The notes beneath the pieces are model-generated. The model had not been told where the DNA came from and ran no database searches. It saw only the letters and a list, made by a program, of their open reading frames with translations. From assembly GCA_030761205.1 (NCBI GenBank), contig JAULJL010000010.1, positions 12,867,241 to 12,931,240 of the forward strand: 64,000 bases of DNA. The letters run 5' to 3'. Numbering within the stretch: the stretch's first letter is position 1; each line of letters opens with the position of its first letter. This stretch comes from Fremontodendron californicum (Eukaryota; Streptophyta; Magnoliopsida; Malvales; Malvaceae). This document shows, in pieces, positions 1 through 11,284 of the stretch. The translations under genes and the position numbers were made by a program.

Positions 1-408
1 GACAAATTAATTTATGAACATATACAAAAAAATCATGTTCACTATGTATGTCATGAATGCAACCTGATGCCACCAAGATGCATGTAGGAATGAAATGTAT
101 GGTATGACAAATAATTGATTGGATGCCAAAATGCAAAGGGGAAGATATCACAGAGGAAATAAGAATCGGAGGAACTTAATCATCACCATCTCATAAATTT
201 GAAGCATAACCAATTCATTCCCATATCAATGTTCACAAGGTATAAACCATGTTTACAAGATCTGAGCAGTGATTAGAACTGTCTTTACAAGCACTTTATT
301 TTTCCTAGCATCCTAAGGCTATAAGAGCCGGGCTACTACAAAAGTAAAATCCTACTACATCATATCAGACCGAAGCCTTTCTACATCATTGCCGTAAATC
401 TTCCAATC

Positions 409-1010
409 CTAATTACCCTTTCCTAATCCCCTATCAATCAGTGCCGTTGGATCCAACCACTTGGTATCTATAAGAGATCGTACTTTGTTCTTGACTGCAA
501 TGCAGTGCTCAATGCTATGCCCAACAGTTCCACAGTGATAATAACATCTTGCATTCGGGTTATACCACTTCGGATATGGTGGTGATAAGGGTTTCAATGG
601 CACATAGGCAACCAAGTGATTTCGGATCAACATAGGGAAAAGCTCTTGGTAGCTTATTGGAATGGGATCGAAATGCCTTTGGGGCTTGTCCTTGGATTGT
701 TTCTGGCTGACATACCGACTTGGAGTAGGGGCATTTAGTGTTTATATGAAGGTTTGAATTGGAAGGCTTGGACGAAAAGGTGGTCAAATGATAACGGGGT
801 GAAGGCGTGGATTTGGAACAGTTTGTAAGGGTCGGGTAGAGTTCGGAGATCCCACCTTGAACTGTGAGTCTTCGAATTCGACCATTCGCACGATAATGTT
901 CACAACTTCGTCTAGGCGTAACTCCTTACATAGATGGCGTTGACCAATACAGGATTCAGCGAAGATCCTTTGATATGGGCTCGATTGTTTCTCAAGGCTT
1001 GGTTGCACTA
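409..1010 (-). pseudogene. Gag remnant of the Ogre/Tat-like element
   Basis: Read on the minus strand, positions 700-409 encode a Gag C-terminus. It has a proline-rich PPYPKWYNPNARC segment followed by the knuckle CYYHCGTVGHSIEHC and KNKVRSLIDTKWL. Plant gypsy gag proteins commonly have CxYH-x-G-x2-GH-x4-C followed by LK-x-KVQ-x-LI-x2-W, so the family call is fairly secure. The knuckle has an extra Cys and is not the textbook C-x2-C-x4-H-x4-C spacing. Upstream, in the same frame (1008-784), an open segment ends in an in-frame stop before the PISYQELFP block near 650. The gene is therefore broken. No pol follows within the window. Confidence 0.7.
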
Positions 1011-2043
1011 AAGGCGATGAAGACCTTTGAGAGGATTCCCCTTTGGCTTTTTAAAGGTCTTCAACCAGTTTCATCAACTTATACAGCTGCTCTTTCATTT
1101 CTCGGATATCATGTCCAAATTCTTCCTGGTTGCGCTCCAAAACATCAATTCGTTTCTCCAATCCATTCCCCATATCTTCAACCCATTTTATGCAAATGAA
1201 AATGACATTATTATCAGATCAAGAATAAAATTATGAATGTACATGCTTTATTCACATATGCATGGATGTGATGATGATTGATGCATGAAATGTACAAGAT
1301 GCGAAGATGTTTGAGGGGATGAATTTTCATATTTACACCTGCTTGCATGTTATGCAAAAATGCAGATGAAAATTTCAAGGAAAAGAAGATCCTAACACCA
1401 CTTTTTTGATTTTTTTCTTCTTTCCATTTTTCTTGAATTTTTCTTGACAACTAGCTTTTGACTTTTTTTTTCTTCTTATTTTCTCAAAAGTCTAAAACTA
1501 AAAGAGATTTTTATTATTTTTACCTCACTACTCCAATACAAAAGAATTTTTTCATCATTTTCTCTTTATTTTTTTTATTTCCATTTTTTTCACTTTTCAA
1601 AGAGGAAATAATTTTCTATCATCTTTTCTTTTTTTTTTTTCCAAATTCCTTGTAAAGCAATAAAAGAGTGGAATAATTAATGCAAAGTAAGAAAATTAAT
1701 GAATGTGTGCCCCAACAATATATACTTATTTAGGCACCATGGTGCCTTTGGGGCGGATTATCACACTTATTACGGGTGATGCACGTACATCGTTGCCCGA
1801 TCTACAATACTTATTCAATATGTAAAATAGGTAACAAAAGGTTAGAAATGTCCCTCCATGTGTTCCTAACTTCGGTATATCTATCAAAAATTCGGCAGGG
1901 CTTCGCCTATGTTGGCTCTTATGGTTTACTATATGTGGGTGAATTGTTTCTAAAAGCCCCGAATTGTTCCTCACTATCGCCTGTGAAGGCTAGTAAGGCA
2001 CCCCAAAAAAAGCGGGTTCAATTCGTTAGAGTTCATTTCCCCG

Positions 2044-2149
2044 GCTTATGCGGAGACTATTGCCACATGAAGCGTAGGCAATCTGATACTTCGAAAGTGT
2101 TTCGCTAGCTTATGCGGAGGCTATTGCCACACGAAGCGTAGGTACTTTA
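2044..2149. repeat. Two-copy 64-bp direct repeat in the retrotransposon leader
   Basis: The string GCTTATGCGGAG followed by CTATTGCCAC and GAAGCGTAGG occurs at 2044 and again at 2108, with small differences. It lies in the untranslated leader between the primer site and gag. No function can be assigned. Confidence 0.7.
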
Positions 2150-2541
2150 CTTCCACTTAAAAGGACGGAACTCGGGTATAGAGTTCATGTTATGCAAATG
2201 CAAGTGTGATTTGTGCGGAGGAACAATCAAACCTTTCACCACCTATTCTACAACCTCTATCCTAGATACCCCGATAGCTTACTGAACAAAGATCAAGAAT
2301 AGTGTAACGCATTAACCAACAAGAATGCAATAGTAATATACAACATTAAATAACTAGAAAACAATAATAAAATGCATGTAAATGAATATGAATATATTTA
2401 CAAATATTTTATTATTTTTAAAATTCTCTTTTTTATTTAAAAAAAAAATGTGAGAATTAAAAGTAAATACCAACAAAAAACGGACAAACCGAGACTTTCA
2501 ATAACACACCACTAGTTCTAGGCCTGACTCTCTGAATATCC

Positions 2542-2557
2542 CTAGTGGAGTCGCCAA
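2542..2557 (-). promoter_or_regulatory. Primer-binding site of the Ogre/Tat-like element (probably tRNA-Arg)
   Basis: Directly next to the LTR end (GGTTGCGACA on the minus strand) comes GC and then TGGCGACTCCACTAGG. This would pair with a tRNA ending CCTAGTGGAGTCGCCA. Ogre elements are known to use tRNA-Arg; the assignment here is from memory of that group. Confidence 0.6.
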
Positions 2558-3289
2558 GCTGTCGCAACCTAAAAAATAACAAGTCTCATCGCGATACTTT
2601 TTACTCGTTAAGCATGACATTGGAAAACAGAGGAAAAGTCGACTTAATTCCTCTTAAAATAAAATGAGGTTTTAAAACAATCTCGAAAAAAGACATGGAG
2701 TCGCCACCAATCTTTTTTAGCTAGGTGTGATCGGCCACCTATTAAAACCGGTTTTTGTAAAACATTTTTAAATTAATTAAAATATTTTTAAAAAAAAATT
2801 AATTTCAAGTCTGCGTTTTTAAATCAGAGAAATCAAAGAAGCGGGTTCGGGACTCGGTTACGTGTGGGGAAGGATTAGCACCCCCACAACGCCCGTATAA
2901 AACGGTACCTTATTAATCGTGTGTTATCTCAAGTCTCGGTAAAAAAGTCGGTTTTAAATTCAGTATTTAAAATTAATTCTCAATTTAAAAAAAATAATTC
3001 CAAATTTTTATTGAAAATGATTCGAAATTTATTAATTCAAAATTTTTCTACATTCCCCGAAAATTCGGCAAAATATAAAAAAAAATTATTTAGAAATTTT
3101 TTTGAATCATTCTCGTTTTAAGAAAAATATTCCGTTATTAATGATAAATGATGATATCCTCTGCAGCAACCTGGAAGAGAACACATGAATTATTTTAACT
3201 CGGGAATATCTTTGTTTTATTGAAAATCATTATCTTAATTTACAAACATTTTTAAGAAAATGAATATGAACATGTGTGACATAATAAAA

Positions 3290-3500
3290 ATGACATAGCA
3301 AAATCTAAATGATATGATGTAATTTAAATGACATAGTATATTCTAAATGAAATGATAAGTGACATAATATATTCTAAATGAAGTGATATAACCTAAGTGA
3401 CATAATATATTCTAAATGAAATGAATAACCTAAGTGTCATAATATATTCTAAATGAAATAAATAACCTATGTGACATAATATATTCTAAATGAAATGGCA
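3290..3500. repeat. Degenerate minisatellite inside the LTR
   Basis: A unit of roughly 30-40 bp containing GACATAATATATTCTAAATG recurs at least five times. The equivalent part of the solo LTR (37800-38090) contains the same unit in expanded form. Confidence 0.7.
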
Positions 3501-4267
3501 ATATAATCTAAGTGACATGAAATGAATATGAAACATAGAATAATATTCTCATGAAATATGCATGAAAATAAAAATGATAATGCATAAACATAGTAAATGC
3601 TAAATGATGTGACAAAAATAAATGACTAAATGAAAAGCATAGGATAACATAGAATATTCACAATCATATAACAATCAAATATAACACCATAAAATATGAA
3701 TCAAAATAATAACATTACCATAGAAATATTCATAGCAAAAATCATATATCATATAATATGCATGAAAATGGAAAATGCAATGCATGAAACTGTATTTTTT
3801 CCTTTAAATAAGGAAATCCATATACCTAAAAAGATATCCGACTACCTTAGAAAAAGACATCAAATTAAATTTTCTAAAATCAAAAATACTTTTTGATTCG
3901 TTTGAAAATAATTTGAAAGCTTTGGATGAAAAATAATTCATGGCCGAATTTCCTTTTTGAAAATGGCTCTATTTTCCTAACTTTGAAAATCCGAACTTGA
4001 CCACCTTGACCCGAGCTTTACAAAATCATTTTTTAAGATTAAAATGGCTTAAAAATCAACTTAGGACAGTAGCTAAGGTTCCTAATCAGCCTTCTCTTAA
4101 TGCCTTAGACAAAACAGAAAATTAAATTTTCCTCAAATTCAAATCTAACTCTATTGTCCAATTTTAAAACGTGATCTTTGACTTTTTTATTACAATATAG
4201 CCAAAAAAAATTACCAAATTACCGTTGCTTTTTGATTATTTCCCAAAATACGGATTTTTTTTTTCTA

Positions 4268-4304
4268 GCTGGGAAATCGCCATCCCCCATGGCGATTTCC
4301 CAGC
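4268..4304. repeat. Perfect hairpin at the inner edge of the left MULE TIR
   Basis: A 16-base arm (GCTGGGAAATCGCCAT) faces its exact complement across a 5-base C loop. The mirrored hairpin occupies 7027-7063 at the other end. Confidence 0.9.
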
Positions 4305-4331
4305 GTGTTTTTTTGCAAATTTGCAAAAAAA

Positions 4332-4442
4332 AATACCAAGGGAAATCGCCACCCCCAATGGCGATTTCCCTTGGTAATTTTAGCAAAATTTGCTAAAACC
4401 ATGAAGGGAAATCGCCATGGGGGGTGGCGATTTCCCTTCATG
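4332..4442. repeat. Two further hairpins built on the same GGGAAATCGCCA core
   Basis: At 4334-4376 the core is extended by TACCAA/TTGGTA. At 4400-4442 it is extended by CATGAA/TTCATG. Both keep the core arm GGGAAATCGCCA with a short C- or G-rich loop. Neither is present at the right end of the MULE. They look like duplications of the terminal hairpin with changed outer stems. Confidence 0.85.
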
Positions 4443-4444
4443 TA

Positions 4445-5212
4445 TATATATTTTTTTTAATTAATAAACAAAAATTATATTAAAACAAAATTTTATTTTA
4501 ATATGATAAATTTATTTTTAAAAATTATAAATTAAATTAAAATATTTTTTTATAGGTTTGGTTATTTATTTTTTAAAAATATATATTAAAAATGTAATTT
4601 AATTTATTATTACAATTTTATAAAAAATAAAAATATATTTCTTATTAAAATTTAAAAAGAAGATTATATTTTTTATTAAATTTTTATATCAAAAATTTTA
4701 TTTTTTATAATTTTGTAATATTATAAAAAAGAAAATTTAATTTATATCAAAAATAATTTAATGATGTAAAATGTAAATAATTTTTTTTTAAAGAAATTTA
4801 TCGAGTCACTTTTTTAAATAAAGAAGTTATTTTTAAGTTGGTATCGTAAAATAATTTTTTTAATTTGATTAGTTTTTTTGAGTTGGTATTCGATTAACTC
4901 GTGACATCAATTTAATCATTGTTTTTAATAATAATATAGATTGTTACAGTTTAAAACTGGATATTTGATAAAAAAATTTTAATTTAATTTCTGATTAAAT
5001 TTTTTTTTCTTATTATAATTTAAAAAGAAAATTAAATTAAAATGAAAAAAAGAAAAGCAACTTATCATGTAATTTGGATTATTATATTAAAATTAAATAA
5101 CAACATTAAGATATAAATTAAAATAAAATATAACAATTAATTTCCGAACAAATTACATGAAATGCAAAACATATAAATTTATATTAGAAATTTAAAACAC
5201 ATTACAATTATT
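4445..5212. other. AT-rich stretch inside the MULE, no gene seen
   Basis: The sequence is almost entirely A/T runs between the left terminal hairpins and the 3' end of the PMD gene. It probably includes the 3' untranslated region of that gene. No open frame or repeat boundary is visible. Confidence 0.6.
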
Positions 5213-7042
5213 CTAATTATTGCGTGGTGTAGAGCAACAGTGTCGAGTTCTTCTAGTGCGTGGTGGTTGCACCCGTCGTTCAACCTCGTCAGTGGCACGT
5301 ATTCGCGGTCCACCACGACCTCTTGCTATAACCGCCACTGGTTCCGGTTGTATGTCATCAGTCGTTTCATCCGTATCAAAAATTTGAAACCCACTGCTGG
5401 ATGAGCCAACACCTAGTTCACCCATAACGGGAACCTGACTACTAGATGCACCCATAAATGATGTAGCATCAAATGCTGACGAAGGGGTTCCAAACTGATA
5501 CATGGATGTTAAATATGCTGAACTTGGACTTAGGACGGGGAGCTGGTCATCTAACCTCGTTCTTGGCGGTGATGGTCGGTAACACTCATCAACGTCATAT
5601 CCGGGGTGACTTACGGAATAACGATGGCTGGATGGTACTCCATGATCCCGTTCAGGTTCAGGATGATCAAATGACATCCTCGGTGCTGTGAACTCCGATG
5701 AGGTCGGTTGACGCCTTCGCCCACATTGTCGGCGAGGTCTAGGAGCATCCATATCTTGTGTAGGAGGGACTGGAGCTGAAGTTTGTCCGGTAAATGGCAT
5801 ACTCCTAACATCCTCGTGCATCGACGGTGGACAAACGAAAGGCCGACCTTCATTTCTATACCATCTTATGTAATCAGCAGATGGGTTGAAATTATTACCA
5901 ACAATCGGGTAACCTGTCGGAATTCGTTGAAAACGTATGTTCCACCATTGGATCCAATGTTCATGCTTCGTAGGCCAGAATTCATCATTACGACCACGCA
6001 TGTCGACCTTGTGAAGCTTATCAAGGTTCATCGGGGCTGCAGGAATTGGTTGTTGCATCCCAAATTGTCGCAACACCCGATCAGTTTGGTGCCACTCTAC
6101 ATATGAAAAGCATATCAATGCTGTGTTTGCTTTCCATATATTGAAATTATTGTAGGCATCCGATGGGAGGCATGCCATAATTTCACTCGAGGAATATGGC
6201 ATCCACAGAAACTGCGAATAATTATTACAAATTATTAGTTTCATATGGATTAAATAAAAAAAAAAAAAACTTCAATGTAAAATCGAAATATTTACCTTAT
6301 CATATCCTAGTCGATCTAGTCGTAGTCTTATACTTGCAAGATCGCTCGGAGTCTCTGTAAAATCTCTACCCGTACTCCTACTCCACCTATTAAAATGCAT
6401 ATAATATCTTAATGACCTATAAAAATACAATTTCGTACAAAATTAATAAAATAGTAAAGATTATTACCTGCTTGCAAGGGGGTATACAGCCGAAATATCC
6501 ACGCGCGGAGCAAGAAATGGTAGCCGATACCAAGCAAATGATTGTAGAAGCACTAGACATCCACCTATGTCATGGTTTTTTGGAACTGTAGCTCGGCAAA
6601 GTTCTCTATACAAAACTGCCAAACACGCAGAACCCCAACTATAATTTGCTGCTTCCTCTAAATCACGTAGCAATGGAAGATACATTAAATGTACCCGACT
6701 GCTCGATTTGTCAGGCATCAGTAATCCTCCAATCAAACGTAAAATATATGCTCTAGCAGCATATTGTATTTGTTGTTCGGTTGCATGTAATGGCAGATTT
6801 TGAAACGTTTTCAACCAAGTCGGATACATTAAATGTACCCGACTGCTCGATTTGTCAGGCATCAGTAATCCTCCAATCAAACGTAAAATATATGCTCTAG
6901 CAGCATATTGTATTTGTTGTTCGGTTGCATGTAATGGCAGATTTTGAAACGTTTTCAACCAAGTCAGTCTCACCGTTGAGCCAGATACGACGTCTTCTGG
7001 AGGTACCTCACCCAATAGATCTTCACGCTGGGAAATCGCCAT
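5213..7042 (-). CDS. Plant mobile domain (PMD / aminotransferase-like) protein carried by the MULE
   Basis: Three exons can be joined on the minus strand: 7042-6468, 6386-6296 and 6211-5213 (575+91+999 nt, 554 residues). Donors and acceptors are GT-AG: donor GTAATA, acceptor TTAATAG, donor GTAAAT, acceptor TTCGCAG. The frame is kept across both joins (PLAS|RWSRSTGRDF and LGYDK|FLWMPYSS). Exon 3 has the family hallmark VEWHQTDRVLRQFGMQQPIP followed by L-x-K-HKVDMRG-x-N-x2-W-x5-W and a DYIRWY block, as in PMD proteins annotated as phosphatase 7 long-form homologs. The C-terminal third is Arg/Pro/Ser-rich. PMD proteins are known as both transposon-linked and domesticated (MAIN/MAIL) forms. The first ATG lies inside the terminal hairpin, so the true start is uncertain. 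A 48-residue internal duplication lies in exon 1. No stop interrupts the model. Confidence 0.8.
6679..6966. repeat. In-frame 144-bp tandem duplication in the PMD gene
   Basis: The block starting GATACATTAAATGTACCCGA at 6679 recurs from 6823 with virtually no changes. The period is 144 bp, exactly 48 codons, so the frame survives. Each copy encodes TWLKTFQNLPLHATEQQ through SSSRVHLMY. The near identity suggests a recent event. Confidence 0.9.
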
Positions 7043-7629
7043 GGGGGATGGCGATTTCCCAGCTGAAAAAAAAAAGATCCGTATTTTGGGAAATAATCAA
7101 AAAGCAACGGTAATTTGGTAAATTTTTTTTTTTGGCTATATTGTAATAAAAAAGCCCGTGATCTTTTAACCTATTTTAAAAAATTCTAAATCATCTGGAA
7201 AAAAAAAATAGGAGACTCGGAACATGCCTAATTTATGGGAAAAAATTGGCTTAACTTTTAGACTAAGGATAAACTACTTAAAAAATCATGAAAGTCAGAA
7301 GAATGGGTGAAAAACTGTTTTGCCAAAAATCATTTTTTAAGCCTTTGATAAAATCATTCAAAAATCGAAGTAAAAATATTGAAAGCTATTATAAGGACCT
7401 ACAAACAGTAACTAAAATTTCTAAAAATTTGGACAATAATTGCCTAAGTAAAAAAAAATCTCAAAGGTAGAAATTTCAACTTGACAACTTCTCAATTTTC
7501 CACAAGCATGCTCATATGAGCTTGACTTTAAACCATTGATTGGCTTTAGTCAAAAATCAAGTGGTATGACATGAGATGCATGAACAAACAACAAGTTTAA
7601 TATATGAAATTCATGATCTAAGACCTAAA

Positions 7630-8080
7630 TGACATAGAAAATGCATGGCAATTCAAAATGACCTGATGCCTAGCATGAACTTGCATGGCAATAAATGCAA
7701 TCTAGACCTAATATGCATGAAATGCATGGCAATGCAAATATGACCTAGACCTAATGAAAATGCATGGCAATAACACAAACACATGGTATACTAAATCAAA
7801 TACACAAAATCATGGCATAGAAATGCAAGCATGTCAACTAACAAGATGAAAATGCACACACAAGGCACAAAACAATGGGATAGTCGAATGGACACATATC
7901 TAAATGAGGAAATCCTATCATGGATTGACACAAATACATGGCATACTAAATCAAAATACACAATATTATGACATGGAAATGCAAGCCTATCAACTAAACA
8001 AGATGAAAATGCACACACAAAGCAAAATATCTAGAGTAGCCGAATGGACCTAAAATCTAAATGAGGAAATCCTATCATGG
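7630..8080. repeat. Degenerate repeats inside the long LTR
   Basis: Short blocks with AAATGCATGGCAAT recur around 7630-7780. A roughly 160-bp unit with GATGAAAATGCACACACAA and TAAATGAGGAAATCCTATCA occurs at about 7845 and 8005. Antisense ORFs here are chance frames over the repeats. Confidence 0.6.
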
Positions 8081-10380
8081 CATTACCACAAACACATGAC
8101 ATACTAAATACAAGACTAAAAAGGAAACATGCTAAACCAAGCAAACATGATGTAAAGGTAAGAATGTAGCAACACAATTTCACAAACACATAATATAGTA
8201 AAATGACAAGGCATGAACAACTTAACATGTTGAAAACAGAAAATTAAAAATGGCAAACAAAGTAAGTTGACATGGAAACAAAATGATAAAATCAACCAAA
8301 ATAATAGTAAATAAAAAAAAAAGGTTAAAAACAAGCTCCATATCTTAACTATTTTAAAAAGTTTGAAGATTAAAACATGCTAGAACATCACAACCAACAT
8401 GAAAAATGTATCAAACACAATCACAATACCAAAATAGGCCATTCGGCCAACATAGAAAACTCAGAGAAAAAATTTGTTTTTGATTTTTCTTTGAAGACAT
8501 AAGATAGGAGCATTCAAAACTTGTTTTTGAAAAACAATTTTATTTCATGAAAGAAAATAAAAATAACCATGAAAATAAAAAAATCATATCAACAAAGTAT
8601 GGAAGAGAGCATGAAAGAACATAGCTACCTTGCTCTAGCTTTCCAAATCAAAGAGTAGTAAGCAAATCCTTTATTTTTTTCTTTCTCTCCTCTTTTTTCC
8701 TTTTTTTTTCTTAAGAAAATAGCTACTGCCCTACCATGATCAGCCCCTAGAACCCCCAGCAAAAAATGAAAATCCACCCCTTAAACCCTTGACCAAATGG
8801 TAGTGAATAGTCTAGAAGAATGTTGTCATTTTTTTCTAAGACCCTTAATCCAAGATGCTTTTTATGTGAAATTACCACCCTTAGATTAAGTAATCAGCCC
8901 CTAACTAATATAATGTCATTATGGTGACATCATCCCTCTCCATGCATTGGTTCATGTGTCACAATTACAAATGCTTGATAAAAAAAATAACTACCTTACT
9001 ATCCACTCTTAGCCTTTGGATGCAAGAACTCAGCAAAAATAACTCTCCTCATGGGCTTGGCCGGCTTACCCTTTGAATTTCAGCCCAATCTCCATTTTTT
9101 TAATTGCAAGAAAAGCCCTCTTCGATTTTTTCAGTAAAATGACCTTTTTGGCCCCCAAACCTAATTAAATAGCAAACAGACTCCAAATCTAAATTTTTTT
9201 TTTAATACTTCCTAAATAATAAAAAATTGAATTATGAAAGTTTTTCATAATTTTCCAAACTCATTTGCTATTTTTCCCAAATTTTTCTTCCAAAATTGCA
9301 CTTAGTGCACCCGAACTTTTACCATTTTTCAAACGAGCTCCAAATCCGGATTTTTCTTCACTAATTTTTTCCAAATAATTTAAAATTGAGATCTAGAAGT
9401 TTTCATAATTTTTTGAGTTCATTTGCTATTTTCTCAGGATTTATCTTCTGGAATTTTCAGCTTAGTAGCCCTTGTCATTTTGCAAACGAGCTCCGAATCT
9501 GGATTTTTCTTCGTCAATCTCTTCCAAATGACATAATATTGAGATTTGGAATTTTTTGAGCTTATTTGCTATTTTTTCCAAAATTTATAAATTAGCCCTT
9601 TTTATCTCCAAAGCCCGGTTTTACTCAAAACAAGTCCGATTTCCATATTTTCTTTTTCTGTACCTTTGTTATATATTGAATTGGAGTTGGTCCGAAAATG
9701 GCCAATTTTTACGATCAAATTCCCCTCTGTTTTAATTTTTCCTTTTTCCAGTATCGGGAATTTCCTCATTTCTCCGTTTTTCTCCAATAGGCTCTTTTCT
9801 CAGAATTACTTCAAATTGAGGCTTGGGCTATCCTTGTTTACTCACTCCTCATCAACTAGGGGCTTTAGTTTTACCGAATCGGGTCATTTCTGTAATTTTT
9901 TTAATTTCACCAAAATCCACCAAAAACCCTAATTCTCGGTTTTCTTCCAAATTGACTTTTCCTTCAGTTTTGCCTTCCAATGGCCTCTCCATTACCCGTA
10001 TTCATTGTTTATCTTCCATTCAGAACCTCCAATTTTGACTAATTTGATCGTTTAAGCACTTTTCCCTAATTTTTTCGAACTAGGGTTTCCTTTCCACTAA
10101 ATCTTCGTAACCCAACTTCCGAACTCCATATCTTTCATTGTAGACCTCGGATTATCAAAATTCTTTCACCATTGTTCAATTAAACTTTGAATCTTGATTT
10201 TGAAAGTGGGTTGAATTTTCAATGGTTGACTTTTCAACGTTGACTTTTCAAGGTTGACTTTTTTGAAATTGACTTTTTATGTTTGGCTTCTTAAACTAAG
10301 TCTCGGAGTACCACCTGCAGGTTGAAAAAAGACTTTTTGCATTCTAAAATATCATTCTAGGAAAAAAAAATACCTGATTT
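8081..10380. other. Distal (5') part of the long LTR, no gene seen
   Basis: This is part of the LTR that differs from the solo LTR. It is AT-rich and unstructured, with a run of related TTGACTTTT motifs near 10220-10290. The small ORFs here (for example 9666-9932) show no recognisable domain. Confidence 0.6.
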
Positions 10381-10409
10381 AGTGGTCCGGACAAAATTAG
10401 GTGTCTATA

Positions 10410-10779
10410 TATATATATATATAATCCATTCACCATAAGTGCAAAGTATGAACAAAATTTCTTGATGAAAGTGGTTCTTGTTTTATGCTTATGTTTTTTT
10501 TTTTTTTCACTAATAAGGTGAATTATCCACACTTCAAAAATTAATGAAAGCATATTAAAACTCTAATGTACCGATATTCACAAACAAAGTAATCGATTCT
10601 TTTGCTATTTTCTTTTTTTTGGAGTAAAATGCATCAAACACATGCAACTTTTTGCACAATTTTCATTTTCATATGTGACATTTTAAAACTTGGTTTTTTT
10701 TATTCACGACTTTTTTTTTAAAAATGTTTTAAATCCATGCATCAATTCCATCAGTCATTAAATTTTTAATGCATTATGC
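10410..10779. other. Spacer right of the LTR, no gene seen
   Basis: It begins with a TA microsatellite (10406-10422) abutting the LTR end, then AT-rich DNA with T-runs. No coding signal. Confidence 0.5.
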
Positions 10780-11183
10780 CAGTGATGAAAAAACCGGATC
10801 GGATCGGCCGATCGGACCGGTTGAACTGAGAATCGACGGCTTATCTGGTCCGATGCATATAAAAAGACAGACATATAGTAAACCGGTAGAAAATCAATTC
10901 AACCGGTAAAAAATCGGAGTAAACCGGTAAAAAACCTGTTTTTTGTTAATTTTATTGTTTTTTATTAAAAAATTATTTGTAAATGATGAAATTTGAACCT
11001 TTAACCTCTTAATCATATAGACTATACCATTAAGCCAAACATATTTTTTTAATAACTAATGACTATATCTAATATTTATTTAATATTAAAATCATATATT
11101 TATTTTTAAATTGAACAATCCAGTTCAACCGGTGACCTGAAGGTCACATCAGTTTGACCTCCATTCCGATTTTTTCAACATTG
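10780..11183. mobile_element. hAT-like MITE, copy 1 (404 bp)
   Basis: The ends are CAGTGATGAAAAAACCGG and, reversed, CAATGTTGAAAAAATCGG, so the terminal repeats match at most positions. The flanks are CATTATGC (10772-10779) and CATTATGT (11184-11191), an 8-bp target duplication with one change. The body is rich in AACCGGT motifs. A related 410-bp copy lies at 49372-49781. Size, CA-start TIRs and 8-bp duplication fit a non-autonomous hAT element. Confidence 0.75.
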
Positions 11184-11284
11184 CATTATGTTACCTCAAT
11201 GTCGCATGATATAAATTTTAATCCAAAAAGTCAAATGAGCATTTTTTTTTTCCATGTGGACATCCAAATGTTTAAAGGTGACAA

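Larger units (their letters stand above)
1..2559 (-). mobile_element. Internal region (5' end) of an Ogre/Tat-like Ty3/gypsy retrotransposon, cut by the window edge
   Basis: The element runs right to left. Its 5' LTR occupies 2560-10409, the primer site follows at about 2542-2557, an untranslated leader of about 1.3 kb comes next, and a broken gag lies at 409-1010. Positions 1-408 lie beyond the gag stop on the minus strand, and I see no protease or reverse transcriptase reading frame there. The Ogre/Tat assignment is inference from the long LTR, its TGTAGACACC start on the minus strand and the style of the gag zinc knuckle. The leader contains poly-T/poly-A tracts (about 1400-1640, 2390-2450) and a duplicated 64-bp unit. 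The rest of the element is outside the window. Confidence 0.7.
4180..7156. mobile_element. Mutator-like element (MULE) carrying a plant-mobile-domain gene
   Basis: The element is flanked by the 10-bp direct repeat CGTGATCTTT at 4170-4179 and 7157-7166. Its ends are long terminal inverted repeats of about 125-130 bp (4180-4304 and 7027-7156). They start GACTTTTTTATTACAATATA on the left and, read inward on the minus strand, GGCTTTTTTATTACAATATA on the right. Removing the element and one target copy restores continuity with the homologous solo LTR near 38760. Long TIRs and a 9-11-bp target duplication are the defining marks of MULEs. No MURA-type transposase frame is present, so it is non-autonomous. 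Cargo is the PMD gene at 5213-7042. Confidence 0.88.
2560..10409 (-). mobile_element. Very long 5' LTR of an Ogre/Tat-like element, split by a MULE
   Basis: On the plus strand the LTR opens with TGTCGCAACCT at 2560 and closes with AATTAGGTGTCTATA at 10409. The last bases correspond to TGTAGACACC at the 5' end on the minus strand, with the terminal CA decayed to TA. Without the nested MULE and one copy of its target site the LTR is about 4.9 kb. Positions 2560-4179 and 7157-about 7590 align well with the solo LTR at 37016-about 39180. Both contain AGGATTAGCACCCCCACAAC and CATGGAGTCGCCACCAATC. The rest (about 7600-10380) does not match the other copy, apart from the terminal 20-25 bp. ORFs in this stretch look like chance frames. 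Confidence 0.8.

Noticed and set aside
1776..2108. 110-codon plus-strand ORF
   Set aside because: It lies in the untranslated leader of the retrotransposon, runs opposite to gag and has no recognisable domain.
3290..8080. Regularly spaced short repeats considered as a CRISPR-like array
   Set aside because: Units are degenerate, spacing is irregular, and the setting is a plant LTR; this is a minisatellite.
9666..10038. Overlapping plus-strand ORFs in the long LTR
   Set aside because: Low-complexity F/S/P-rich chance frames; no counterpart in the homologous LTR.
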